Below are positions 10,676-21,382 of a stretch of 64,000 bases of DNA, one piece after another. Both the position numbers and the translations under genes were made by a program. The stretch spans positions 62,001-126,000 of the forward strand of contig NZ_CP080506.1 of the NCBI RefSeq assembly GCF_020342455.1. Direction: 5' to 3'. The number at the start of each line of letters is the position of its first letter. Positions within the stretch are counted from its first letter, which is position 1. The DNA is from Profftia sp020342455 (GTDB taxonomy: Bacteria > Pseudomonadota > Gammaproteobacteria > Enterobacterales > Enterobacteriaceae). The notes beneath the pieces were generated by a model. The model saw only the letters and a program-made list of their open reading frames with translations. It did no database searches and was not told the DNA's origin.

Positions 10676-11150
10676 TAAGATATTTAATAAGTGATGATAA
10701 TTAAGTTAATTATTTGTAATAAATATTTATTTTATAAATTTTATATTAATTATCTTAATATATCTAATGTTTGTTGAAATAAAATTTCTTGCATATAATA
10801 ATTTTTAGTTGTTTTAGCAAATATTATATGAGAATAGAATATTAATTTTTATTAAATTAATTTTTTATATACAAAAACTTAATTTTTTTATTTAAAATAA
10901 TATATATACTATATAATTCTATATATATTAAGAATACTAATTTTTATATCTTTATAAAATCCTTAGAATCTTATTCTAGAGATATGTAATGATATAATTA
11001 TTGCAATTATTAATAGAAAAACATTGTATATTTAATAAATTACTGTAAGTAATGTTTGCTAGCATTTTATTATAGTAATAATGCTAGCAAAAACTAATCT
11101 TATTAATATAAAATGTAGAATATAATAAAATAAACACATTTATTTCAAAA
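10676..11150. other. convergent gap nth / aroH with a stem-loop
   Basis: No gene. It holds the stem-loop at 11055-11091 about halfway between the two 3' ends. Confidence 0.6.
11055..11091. terminator. stem-loop between convergent nth and aroH
   Basis: Arms TTTGCTAGCATT (11055-11066) and its complement (11080-11091) can pair over 12 bp including a GCTAGC core. The loop can add four more pairs beyond a 2-nt bulge. The GC-containing core and convergent position suggest a shared transcription end, but neither strand has a clear trailing U run. Confidence 0.55.
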
Positions 11151-12197
11151 TTATAAACGCATACTGACAGAATCAGCTAGTAACTCTAGCATAGTTTCGG
11201 TATCTTTCCAACTAAGGCACGGATCAGTGATAGATTGACCATAAGTCATTGTATAACCTGAAGTATGTTTTTGCGCCCCTTCTACCAAAAAACTTTCAGC
11301 CATAATTCCTACTATAGCTTGAGAACCATCACGAATTTGTTGTCCAACATTAGCAGCAACGTCAAGCTGACGACGATGTATTTTTTGGCAGTTGCCGTGA
11401 CTAAAGTCAATTACTAAATATTCTGGTAAATCAAATTCACGTAGGCTATCACAAGCACTAGCAATATCATGAGCATGATAATTTGGAGATTTACCACCAC
11501 GCATAATGATATGACCATAAGGATTACCACGTGTTTGATAAATTGTCATCTGACCATGCTTATCTGGTGATAAAAATATATGACTAGAACGTGAAGCACG
11601 AATGGCATCAATAGCTATACGAGTATTACCATCTGTACCATTTTTAAATCCTACAGGACAAGAAAGAGCAGATGCCATTTCACGATGAATCTGGCTTTCA
11701 GTTGTACGCGCACCTATAGCACCCCAACTGATTAGATCAGCAATATATTGACCGGTAACCATATCTAAAAATTCGGTACCTGTTGGTACACCTAGCTCAT
11801 TTACCTTTATCAACAATTCACGAGCTAATCGTATACCGTGATTTATGCGATAAGATCCATTGAGATCGGGATCAGAAATAAGTCCTTTCCAACCAATTAC
11901 AGTACGTGGCTTTTCAAAATAAGTACGCATAATAATTTCTAAGCAATTTTGATATCTATCTCGCATAATTGCTAGACGTTGAGCGTAATCTATGGCAGCA
12001 TTAATATCATGGATTGAACAAGGGCCAATAATTACAAGTAGATGTTTACTATCACCTCGGAGTATTTGTGAAATTCTTTTACGTGCAGTTGTTACGTTAT
12101 CTTTTACTTGCGATATCACAGGTAATGTATGTTCTAATTCTTCGGGCGTAATAAGCGTTTCTATACGCATAGTTCCTAATTCATTATTCTTATGCAT
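11151..12197 (-). CDS. aroH: DAHP synthase, AroH (Trp-type) isozyme
   Basis: First step of the shikimate pathway: phosphoenolpyruvate plus erythrose 4-phosphate to DAHP. It is 348 residues, as in E. coli AroH. The N-terminal pattern NELGTMRIETLITPEEL and the segments GWKGLISDPDLNGSYRINHG, EFLDMVTGQYIADLISWGAIGARTTESQ and DFSHGNCQ fit AroH rather than AroF or AroG. Substrate and metal residues are present (KPRT, KGLISDPD, ARTTESQ, KNGTDG, the C in IGPCSIHD). In E. coli this isozyme is inhibited by tryptophan and repressed by TrpR; I see no TrpR operator (CTAGT pairs) upstream, and whether inhibition survives cannot be read. If it is the only DAHP synthase in the genome it feeds phenylalanine through PheA. 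Confidence 0.97.
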   Translation of the reverse strand: MHKNNELGTMRIETLITPEELEHTLPVISQVKDNVTTARKRISQILRGDSKHLLVIIGPCSIHDINAAIDYAQRLAIMRDRYQNCLEIIMRTYFEKPRTVIGWKGLISDPDLNGSYRINHGIRLARELLIKVNELGVPTGTEFLDMVTGQYIADLISWGAIGARTTESQIHREMASALSCPVGFKNGTDGNTRIAIDAIRASRSSHIFLSPDKHGQMTIYQTRGNPYGHIIMRGGKSPNYHAHDIASACDSLREFDLPEYLVIDFSHGNCQKIHRRQLDVAANVGQQIRDGSQAIVGIMAESFLVEGAQKHTSGYTMTYGQSITDPCLSWKDTETMLELLADSVSMRL

Positions 12198-12224
12198 AAC
12201 AATCTCTAAATCTTACTTCTTTAC

Positions 12225-12236
12225 GGCAGGAGTGCC
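12225..12236 (-). other. G+C-rich mini-hairpin in the aroH 5' region
   Basis: GGCA-CTCC-TGCC on the minus strand, about 30 nt upstream of the aroH start, inside a 20-nt island of about half G+C in DNA that is otherwise almost all A/T. It could be part of the 5' untranslated region or the eroded end of a lost upstream gene. Confidence 0.45.
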
Positions 12237-12933
12237 AGGGAATTACAATAATAACAAACGTACTCTACAGACAAAATAAATAGTTTTATATACTCTGTAT
12301 TAAAAGTAATTTTTAAAAAATAATCTATATATCATTGTCTTTGCGTATGAAATGGTGTTATTACTTAAATAAGTATTATATAAGATTATATCTCTTTAGG
12401 CTATAATATATCCTTATAAATAAGCTCTTTTATTCTCAATAAATATATATAAAATACTGCTATAAAACGGTATAAATTATTTTTATATAAAGAACTTTTG
12501 CTAAAATCTATAATTAGATGTTAATATTGATTCTAATAAAAAATATGAAAAACTTTTAACATAGCAAGTATACATAATATAAAATATAATTACAAATTAT
12601 TTTACTACATTCAATAAAGTTTATTTCTTATGATACACAAATCTATTGCTGAACGATTTACAATGATAGATATTGATTGAATGGTTTGATTATAATCACT
12701 TTTACCTTAAAAAACTAATTATTCTATAAATTAATAGCATTATTTTAATTATAAAATTAAAAAAATATCTAATAGATAAAATTATTACAGTTCAAATATA
12801 TTAAAAATATATAATAATCTATTTATTGTACATATAAATATTTTTATATAAAATAAAAGAATCATATACTTTAAAAGGTAACTATATAATATAAATTATA
12901 TAATAATATGAATTTTTATTTATGCAAAAATTA

Positions 12934-12941
12934 GGGGGGGG
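12934..12941 (+). other. run of eight G in A/T-rich DNA
   Basis: Eight consecutive G in a neighbourhood where G is rare. No surrounding gene explains it. Listed because it is compositionally odd. Confidence 0.8.
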
Positions 12942-14977
12942 AACAAATCGATATAACTAATTAATATTATTAAAAACTATTTTTAATCATTACACTATTT
13001 GTTACTGACATATTAAACAAATAATAAATGTTTAATATAAGATTCATCCACTTCTTAATTATTTCATTATTACAACCGGATCATATAAAAACCAATATTT
13101 ATCCAGATTAATTATAAAATATATTTCCAGATACCTGTTTATTAAAAAATTAATTATAAAATATTTTTTTTGCTTATTTTTTTCTTAATAATTTAAAAAA
13201 ATTATTATACTAAATATATTTTAAATAATCTATAACTAATAAATTATTATTTTAATTTAGTAGTTATTACAAATATTATTAATAATGAATTTGATAATAT
13301 AATATGTAAATTACTCCCACGGACTAGACTAATACAATATTTAAGAGATTTAATATCTATAATATTTTATATTATATGAATTCTATATAATAGAAATATA
13401 ATAAGCATACATCTAGATCGTTCTTAAACAATATATAAAAATAATTTTTAAGTTTATTTTATAATATTAGCAATAATTTAAAATTATCTTAGTACTCCGA
13501 GTAGGAGTAAAATTAAAATTTATTTAATAGAGAGTAATATACATACAGATCATGTAAAAAATTTTTTTAATTATATACCCATTCCTAAATAATAATATTT
13601 ATTATTTCTTTATAAAGGCATTACTATATAATAGAATATAACATTCTATTTTGATATAAAATTGCAGTATACTTCTACAAAAGGTATGGAATGTAATGAT
13701 TTATAGTAAAATAGCACAATAATAGTAAATATAAGATGTGATCTTATTAATTGATAATTTTAAATGATTATAGAATGATTTATAATTTTATTATACTAAT
13801 CTATTTTTTAGAAAAATATTATAATAAGCATAGTAATAGTATAGTAAGTACTTAGTAATTAGTATAGTAATAAATTAAAAAGTAAATTTAAATAAAATAT
13901 TATAAAAGTGCTAGCTAAAATATTTTATATGGTATACATACTAATTTTAGTTTGTTAGTTATACTAAACTAAAAATAAATTGAATATATAATTGATTAAA
14001 GCACTACATATATTAAATAATATAATAAAAAATAGAACGTATATTCTATATATTATTATCTCAATCTTTTAGTAAACAACAGTAAAAAGTATTATTACAC
14101 TTTTTTTAAAGAATTAAGAGTTTAATAAAAAAATAAGTTTGTATTTATAATATATAGTAAAGTTTTAGCTGCTCTTATTTTTATAATCTTACTTTATTTT
14201 AAGTATGAGATATTATAAAATATAGTTATATAACTTCTTTTTATGTAATAATAAAATATCAAAGATATTATGATTTTGATAAATCGTTAGTTCTTAATAG
14301 AAAGAACAATATTCTCTGATATATATCTTAGTATAAGATATTATATATATATTATATTATAAATATTTAAAAATAATTATTATTATATTATCTTAAATAG
14401 CTTAAACTAAAATATTAATCTTTTGGACAACTAAAATTATTAGCTTTATAGCTATTAGTTAACAATAATATTTTATTATTATTTTTTATTAGTTTTGTTA
14501 TAAATAAGTATTATATTTAGTATAAGATACTAACTTATTTATAAAATTATTTTTAGAATTACTCTACTTTTTTATAAAAAATAATAACAAGAAACAATAT
14601 AATCAATAACTTCTTATTTATTCTGTGAATAACGGTTTATTAATTTTAATTTACTTAAAAGGTAAAATAATTATTATATATTATAAAGATACTTGCAAAA
14701 GTACACTATAAAATTTATTATAAAATATAAGCACCAGAATATTATAATATTTCTATATTAGTTTTAACTATAATTTTATTAATAATAAATAGAAATAATA
14801 TATATATTATTTATATTATTTAATTTCAGTATTATACTCACTATAAAGGCTATAAAATTTATTATTAAAATATATCAATATAGAAAATGAATGATAAAAT
14901 ATTAATTATTGTTTAAAACTAATAATTAATTATAATTTACTTAATTAAGTATAATATAATAAGTATCTTCATAAGTC

Positions 14978-15019
14978 ATTATTTTATGTGTAACTAGTAC
15001 TAGTTATACATAAAATAAT
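14978..15019. repeat. 42-nt near-perfect palindrome
   Basis: Arms of 21 nt (14978-14998 and 14999-15019) with a single G-T position and no spacer, centred on ACTAGTACTAGT-like sequence. It contains several G/C pairs, unlike most palindromes here. It lies in the middle of the 5.3-kb empty interval. Confidence 0.85.
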
Positions 15020-17549
15020 AAAAATGAAAAGTATTGTATAGTAAAATTTAATAAAAAAAATTTTAGATTTAGATTCTATTTTAAAAACTATAGTACAAAA
15101 ACATAAATATATTTGAATATATTTATATACTCATTATATTAAGGTATTTATCTGTAGTATCTACTTGTTATTCTTTAAGGAAAGTTATTCTTTTAATAAG
15201 AAAGATTATTTTAAATAAGATCATATCGTTAATAAAAAATTTTACTTACATATTTTTAGTATTTAATAAAGAAAATATCAAATATATCTTTAGAGCCCTA
15301 CGTAAAGTATACGGTATATTAATTATTAGATAATTAAAGCAGTAAAAATATAGGAGGATATCATTTTTCTAGTTGAGAGTGTAATTAGACAATAGACACC
15401 TTTCACTATTAATTAAATAATAGTATATATTGTTTATTTATGTATTACCGAAGAACATTATTTGCAATGAAAATTATAAATTCTATTATATAAGAATATT
15501 AATTATTATAATTACTTTTACTGTTACTATAGAAGATATTTATAGCATAAAAACAAGGGTTTAAACGAAAAATATTCCAACTAATTCGTGCGCAAATTAA
15601 GTATTGGATATGATAATCCTTTAGATATAAAGTATTTATAGTATATATTTTTATTTCGTGTACAAAGGTGGTGTATTAACCTTTTGTAATTATATATAAA
15701 ATATAGTTAATATCAGTAACTTTAACTGAATTTGTTTACAGGTAAAATACTATGTGAATTAATCAACGATAACTCTACTATAGCTCGTATCTAGAAAATA
15801 TTATATTTACCAATAAAAATTGTATATTAATTACAATTATTAACAACTTTAATTACTTATTGTTACTTTTATTAAAAACAAAGATATCTTAAATATCAGT
15901 AATATAATTATCCCTAAAATATTTTTTAAATAAAAAAATAAAACATTACATAAAGATTCTCTTGAGATATTTAGATTATTATTGTTAATAGAAATAACAT
16001 TTTACCACTAATAAACAACAATATATTAAGAGAAATCATAAAATAAATTTTTAAAAATATAATATACCATCTATATTTAATAATTTAATTTTCAATTAAA
16101 ATACTTAACATATATTGTATACTTACATAATTTAATTAAAAATTATCACTGTTTTTAATATCTAGGATATATAAAAATATAAAAAAATTATAATATTATT
16201 ATTAATAAATATTATATATATTTATTTTATAAATATAGACTAAATAAATTTTAAAACATTCAGATAAAATATCTTATAGTATTTTTATATGATTTTAGAA
16301 ATTAATACAGTTTTACAACTAAGAGAAAGTTAATGTCAATGTGTATAATAAAGATATACCACTTCATGTTCCTATCTTAACGAGATATTTATCTGACAAA
16401 AAATTAAAATATCTAAGATCTAAAAAATAATCAAATATTGTATATTTAATTAATATTAAAATTAAAATCATTAAATAATTTTAGATTATTTCTTTTAGAA
16501 CTATCTTTCTTTACTGTAAGATATTAATACTACCTTAGGATTAATATCCTTCTATAAAATAGAATAATCAATAACTATATTTCGGTCTCATTAATAAATT
16601 ATTAAAGAATGATAATAGAAAATAATTTATTTTTATTACTATAACCTAAGTTCATTGATATAAAAAGTTTAACTTTTAATAGTTTGTATTTTTTAAAAAA
16701 ATATATTTACTATCTAGTATGAGTGTCTATAATTAATAGAATTAGCTTATAGAAATCCATAAAAATATTATAACTTTAGTCATCAAAGATATTTAATAAG
16801 ATATTAAGTGTTTTGATGAATCATTATACCTAGTAGATTTGTACGATATAACCTGTATTTATCAAGATAATTAAAATAATAAATTGTGTACGCATACATC
16901 TTCTAATATATGCTATATTATTCTATTTCACTGACTTCATATATAAAGATAAAATATAATATTCATATATACTATCATATTTTTTATTTACATTACATAT
17001 GAAATAAAATATTGAAGATTAATGTATCTTAATAATTAAATTAAGTTTTTCATACTAATTTTTAATTTTATTATTTTTTTAAAATTAATTATTTATGAAA
17101 TATCTTTTTAGTTATAATTTTACTCATAAGATTCAATCTTATACTAAGTATTTCAATAAATAACTATAAAGATCTGCAAGATAGGTGAAAAATACATTCT
17201 TTAGTATTAACTATAATTATAAATAAACTCTAGATTAATATCCTAACTCAGATAAATAATTATTTTAAATAATACAGTAAATATAATTTATTTATAAACA
17301 CTCTAAACTTATTTTCATGATTTGATCATATTATAAAATTGAGTAGGTACTTTTATTCTTTACTAATTACATTAGTATATTTAAATAATATTTTGATAAA
17401 ATTTGTAAACTTTATTATTATATAAATAATAACTTTATTAGCGATTTACTCTTTAAGAGTAAAATATTTTATTTTTAGTATTTTTCTATACAAGTAAACA
17501 TAATAATTATGCTGATAAGAGGTATCATTTTTAAGCCACTTAATTGAGT

Positions 17550-17938
17550 AGGGGAGGTTGACCTGTAAGCCGGGTTCTGTCTTGGATAGTCATTCCTCTA
17601 GACTAGTAATTACTCACTAGTTCAAGCGGCCTACCCGGGTTCAATACGGGCCGTATATACGAATCCTTATTTGGCCTTGCTCCAGGTGGAGTTTACCTGC
17701 CACGTACTGTTACCAGACGTGCGGTGCGCTCTTACCGCACCATTTCACCCTTACCGTTTATTCTTTCTTTTCAAGATATTTCCCGGCGGTTTACTCTCTG
17801 TTGCACTTGTCGTAGGTTTTTGCCTCCCAGGAGTTACCTGGCACCTTGCCCTATGGAGCCCGGACTTTCCTCCCCTTCATATGCACTTATCTTTACATAA
17901 AAAGACAAAAATGAAGCAGCGACTATCTAGTCAACCTC
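17550..17938 (-). ncRNA. rnpB: RNase P RNA (M1 RNA)
   Basis: Catalytic RNA that trims the 5' ends of tRNA precursors. It is read on the minus strand and follows E. coli M1 RNA almost throughout: the 5' stem GAGGTTGACTAGATAGTCGC, the core GGGGAGGAAAGTCCGGGCTC, CCATAGGGCAAGGTGCCAGG, the AACAGAGAGTAAACCGCC block, GGTAAGGGTGAAATGGTGCG, the GAGCAAGGCCAAATA segment, the GAACCCGGGTAGG region that holds the tRNA-CCA-binding GGT, and the 3' pairing strand AGGTCAACCTCCCCT. The 5' GAGGTTGACT and 3' AGTCAACCTC-like ends pair as expected. Ends are set by homology (E. coli 377 nt; about 389 here). It is by far the most G+C-rich stretch of the region, which itself marks functional RNA. Confidence 0.97.
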
Positions 17939-17977
17939 CTAGATTACATAATAATATAATAAATTATATTTGTCATC

Positions 17978-18835
17978 CTATATATGTTCAAGTGCATATT
18001 TATATAAGATATTTTTTTTTATACTATGAATTTTAGCTGCTAAAGTTACTGCTTTTTTAAATGGAAGCTCTTTTTTTAATAATATAAAAGTACGCATTCC
18101 CTCTACTATAGAAGAAGTATTAGTAGCTTTATACCCCTTAATAATTAATACACTTTCACCACGATGCCTAATATCTTTTTCTAATACCCATTCTAACAAT
18201 GTTTTTACTGATGCACCATGAATGTTTTCCCATGTTTTAGTTAATTCTCGAGCTAAAACTACATAACGATCTTTCCCCATTACTTCTACTATATCTCTTA
18301 AACTATCAACCAAACGATGAGTAGATTCGTAAAAAATTAACGTACGTGGTTCTTCTAAGAGCGAAGTGAGTTTGCTTTGACGTGATTTTTTTTTCACTGG
18401 TAAGAAACCTTCGTAACAGAAACGATCTGAAGAGATACCTGAAGCACATAAAGCTGTAATAGCTGCACAAGCCCCGGGAAGAGGGATAACTTGGATGCCA
18501 ATTTCACGGCAACGATTAACTAGATGATATCCGGGATCATTAATGAGTGGTGTACCAGCATTAGAAACCAAAGCAATACTTTGACCATATTTTAGTTTTG
18601 TAATTAACTGATCTATTTTTTGTTGCTCATTGTAATTATGTAGGGAAAAAAATCGAGCTTTAATGCCAAAATACTTAAACAATACACCTGTACGTCTAGT
18701 ATCTTCTGCTGCTACCCAATGGACTTTTTTTAAAATATTTAAAGCTCGTTGAGTAATATCTCCATAATTACCTATTGGAGTAGGTACTATATATAATTTT
18801 GCTATAGATATTACTTGCTGATTTTCATAATTCAT
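17978..18835 (-). CDS. rsmI: 16S rRNA 2'-O-ribose C1402 methyltransferase
   Basis: SAM-dependent tetrapyrrole-methylase-fold enzyme that methylates the ribose of C1402 in the decoding centre. It is 285 residues from the ATG at 18835 (E. coli 286); a TTG 12 nt upstream is a less likely start. Hallmarks are LYIVPTPIGNYGDIT, AAEDTRRTG, LPGACAAITAL, SDRFCYEGFLP, RTLIFYESTHRL and the C-terminal KKNILYKYALE. One conserved motif is altered: VSDAGTP of relatives reads VSNAGTP, with N92 encoded by AAT. Two A9 runs (complement of 18386-18394 and 18012-18020) lie in the gene and are in frame. It ends about 40 nt from the 5' end of rnpB on the same strand, so read-through into rnpB is possible. Confidence 0.96.
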   Translation of the reverse strand: MNYENQQVISIAKLYIVPTPIGNYGDITQRALNILKKVHWVAAEDTRRTGVLFKYFGIKARFFSLHNYNEQQKIDQLITKLKYGQSIALVSNAGTPLINDPGYHLVNRCREIGIQVIPLPGACAAITALCASGISSDRFCYEGFLPVKKKSRQSKLTSLLEEPRTLIFYESTHRLVDSLRDIVEVMGKDRYVVLARELTKTWENIHGASVKTLLEWVLEKDIRHRGESVLIIKGYKATNTSSIVEGMRTFILLKKELPFKKAVTLAAKIHSIKKNILYKYALEHI

Positions 18836-19246
18836 CTGATTAATCAATATAATTAATATTTTATTTTTATATATATTTAGGCACTAACAGTATATTTCCC
18901 TTAATTTATTTTTAGTTTAAATTTAGCATTATTATCTTAATTTTTTTAAAAAATTTTAATATTTTATTTTTAAAAATTATACTAAAATAATAAATTAAAT
19001 TGATAGATAAGAGAAATTAATAAAGAGTATTTTAGTTTAAAAAAAGTTGACAAAGTATATATAATTAAATATACATCAAAAAATTAGAGTATAATATCAT
19101 ATTAAATAATATCTATCAAAAAGATAGATTATCTAAATCTTATAAAGTAATTAAAAATCAATAATTTTACTTTGATTTTATTTAGTATAATTTTATCAAT
19201 TATTAAGTATAAAGAAAATTATTTTACAAAATTTAGTAGTTATCAA
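18836..19246. other. gap between acpS and rsmI
   Basis: No gene. A small stem-loop (ATCTATC, loop AAAAA, GATAGAT) at 19111-19129 lies about 120 nt downstream of acpS and could end its transcript. Confidence 0.5.
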
Positions 19247-19636
19247 TCATACCACTCCACCTTCCACTAGTACTGTAGCGAATGCATAATAACGCTCATC
19301 TGATAAAGAAATATGTATAGAAGTAATACCAATTTCTTTGGCAAAAATAGCCGCTTGGCCATGTAAACGTAGCATTGGTTTTCCAATTATATTACTGTAA
19401 ACCTCAAAATGATGAAAGGCTAACCCATTACGTATACCTGTACCCAATGCTTTAGATGCTGCTTCTTTTACAGCAAAACGTTTAGCAAGGTAACGAATTT
19501 TTTGTTTATGTATACAATATTGTGCCCATTCATTTAAAGAGAGAACTCTCCGAGCCATTTGGTCACCCTCACGAGTGACTATAGACTCGATACGAGATAT
19601 TTCTACTATATCAATCCCCAAACCTAAAATAGCCAC
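19247..19636 (-). CDS. acpS: holo-[acyl-carrier-protein] synthase
   Basis: Transfers 4'-phosphopantetheine from CoA to acyl carrier protein, activating fatty-acid synthesis. From the GTG at 19636 the protein is 129 residues (E. coli 126), beginning at the position of E. coli MAILGLG. An in-frame ATG at 19645 would add three residues; I prefer the GTG because GGAAG lies about 10 nt before it but only 1-2 nt before the ATG. Visible motifs are GLGIDIVEISRIE (magnesium-binding D), the RYLAKRFAVKEAASKALGTGI helix with catalytic E, and ISLSDERYYAFA. In E. coli acpS ends the lepA-lepB-rnc-era-recO-pdxJ-acpS cluster; strand and relative position agree here, with recO and pdxJ gone. Confidence 0.95.
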   Translation of the reverse strand: MAILGLGIDIVEISRIESIVTREGDQMARRVLSLNEWAQYCIHKQKIRYLAKRFAVKEAASKALGTGIRNGLAFHHFEVYSNIIGKPMLRLHGQAAIFAKEIGITSIHISLSDERYYAFATVLVEGGVV

Positions 19637-19645
19637 AATATACAT

Positions 19646-20921
19646 ACTTCCAAAATAATATTTTATTACATTTACAATTTTAAAATAGCATTGTCGTTAC
19701 TAGATCTACTAATCCTACCCTGATTAATATCAATATAAAGATTTATGTATTATCTTAGATAGAATAATTTTAAAGATGTTTTCAGCATACTAAACTAGAT
19801 AATTAATTGCATGAATTTAAAAAATTAATTTTTACAGCAAAATACTTATATAAAAGGTTATTAAACTACGCATTAGATCGTATCTTTTAAAATTAATGTA
19901 ATATATAGTTAATATTACAATATCTATTTTAAATAAAGTACTTTACTATAATGTATATAAAATACAGTACCAAATATATACTATAATTTTATTATTTTTT
20001 ACAAGTAAGTCATACAATATCTATTGATAATATCAATTTTTATTGTATATAATATATCAAGCTTTAATATAAAATATATTAATCCCAATCTAGGACATAA
20101 GAATCTATTATTAATTTAATTAAAAGTATTGCTAGATTAGTAAAGTCAAACTATAATGAGTACTATAAAATAGTATTAACATAACTAAATATGAATCATA
20201 TATATCGAAAGTATACGATTATATATTTTATAATAAAAACTGCTAAATATAATATCTTAAATATTAATTAATATATACGCAGAATAAACATGAGAATATA
20301 TAGTATTTCATTTAATAATAAATAGCGAGTATAAATAATATTTAGTAATAATTCTTGATATAAATTATCAAAAATAAAAATATTACTGATTGTATATTTG
20401 TTAAAAGATACTGAAATCCATTCTTAATGGATATGTAGGTATTAGTTAGTTTTTAGAGAAAAAAATACTAGTTTTACTTTTCACTATATTTCATGATATA
20501 TTGTATGGATTGTTATTATATAAATACTAAAAGATTAAATATTTATTTAAAATTATTTTTTAAATAAAAAAAATATGATTTATTTTTTATAATTTCTGAA
20601 AGAATAATAATTCTTAATCATATTTCTAAGTATTTATAAATAGTACTATTTTGTTTAAAATTTTTATTGAATATATAAAATAAATTAAAATTATTCTATA
20701 TATTCAACAAAATATATTTATATTAAGGTAAAAATCTTAATATACAAAAAGATCTTTTATTTAATAAACTTATATGGCTTTGCATATAGAAAAGGTATTT
20801 TAAAAAACAAAATGAAACTTTTATATTCATTGTGATAAGGTTTGTTCTATTAACTAGATATTTAAAAATTTTTTTATAAAATACATATTAAACTTTCAAT
20901 TTTTATTAATAACTTACTTTT
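19646..20921. other. gap between acpS and dut; former pdxJ/recO territory
   Basis: About 1.3 kb of A/T-rich DNA with no gene. By comparison with E. coli, pdxJ and recO would lie between acpS and era; nothing of them can be read. Confidence 0.65.
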
Positions 20922-21382
20922 ATGATTAAAAAAAAATAGATATAAAAATTTTAGATAAACGCATAGGAAAAAGTTTTCCAATACCGAAATATGTAACATC
21001 TGGTTCTGCAGGATTAGATCTGCATGCTTGTATATTTAAAAAAATCGTTTTAGGTGCGGGTGTAACTACCCTAATCCCCTCAGGAATAGCAATGCACATT
21101 AAAGATCCCCGTCTAGCTGCAATAATTCTACCTCGCTCTGGTCTTGGACATAAACACGGTATAGTCTTAGGTAATCTTGTAGGTTTAATAGACTCTGATT
21201 ATCAAGGACAGGTAATGGTTTCTATTTGGAATCGCAGCTCCGATATATTTACAATTTCTCCAGGTGAACGTATTGCCCAAATGATTTTAGTACCTATTGT
21301 ACACGCAGTATTAAATATAGTAGAAAATTTTGAAAAAAACAGTCAGCGTGGTTCAGGTGGCTTTGGCCATTCTGGTCGCTAA
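20922..21382 (+). CDS. dut: dUTPase, frameshifted at an A9 run near its start
   Basis: Hydrolyses dUTP to dUMP, keeping uracil out of DNA and supplying dTMP synthesis; essential in E. coli. From ATG 20922 the frame reads M-I-K-K-K then hits TAG at once; the correct frame resumes with I-D-I-K-I-L-D at 20936. The A run 20928-20936 has nine A; seven or ten would give one frame, matching E. coli MMKKIDVKILD. Beyond the run the protein is complete: SGSAGLDLHA, PRSGLGHKHGIVLGNLVGLIDSDYQGQ, WNRSS, PGERIAQMI and the C-terminal arm RGSGGFGHSGR. Total about 153 residues when repaired (E. coli 151). An internal ATG (21092) would lose conserved motif 1. It lies alone on the strand opposite its neighbours, where recO-pdxJ would be. 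Slippage-rescued gene or homopolymer error are both possible. Confidence 0.93.
20928..20936 (+). other. A9 slippage site in dut
   Basis: Nine A directly after the second codon of dut. With nine the frame closes at TAG 20937-20939; with ten (or seven) the frame continues to the end of the gene. Confidence 0.9.

Larger units (their letters stand above)
12198..17549. other. 5.3-kb gene-free stretch between aroH and rnpB
   Basis: The longest empty interval of the window. No ORF of coding character, tRNA or mobile element is visible. It contains a run of eight G (12934-12941), a 42-nt near-palindrome (14978-15019), and short patches with richer base mix that look like worn coding DNA, for example around 12630-12710, 15290-15420, 15550-15790 and 16320-16430. 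The patch at 15550-15620 can be read as KQGFKRKIFQLIRAQIKYW before a stop, but I cannot tie it to a family. Confidence 0.65.

Noticed and set aside
11992..12279. 95-codon frame opposite the aroH 5' end
   Set aside because: Antisense shadow of AroH.
17671..18036. 121-codon open frame on the plus strand
   Set aside because: It lies over rnpB and the 3' end of rsmI on the other strand; the RNA and RsmI matches explain the sequence fully.
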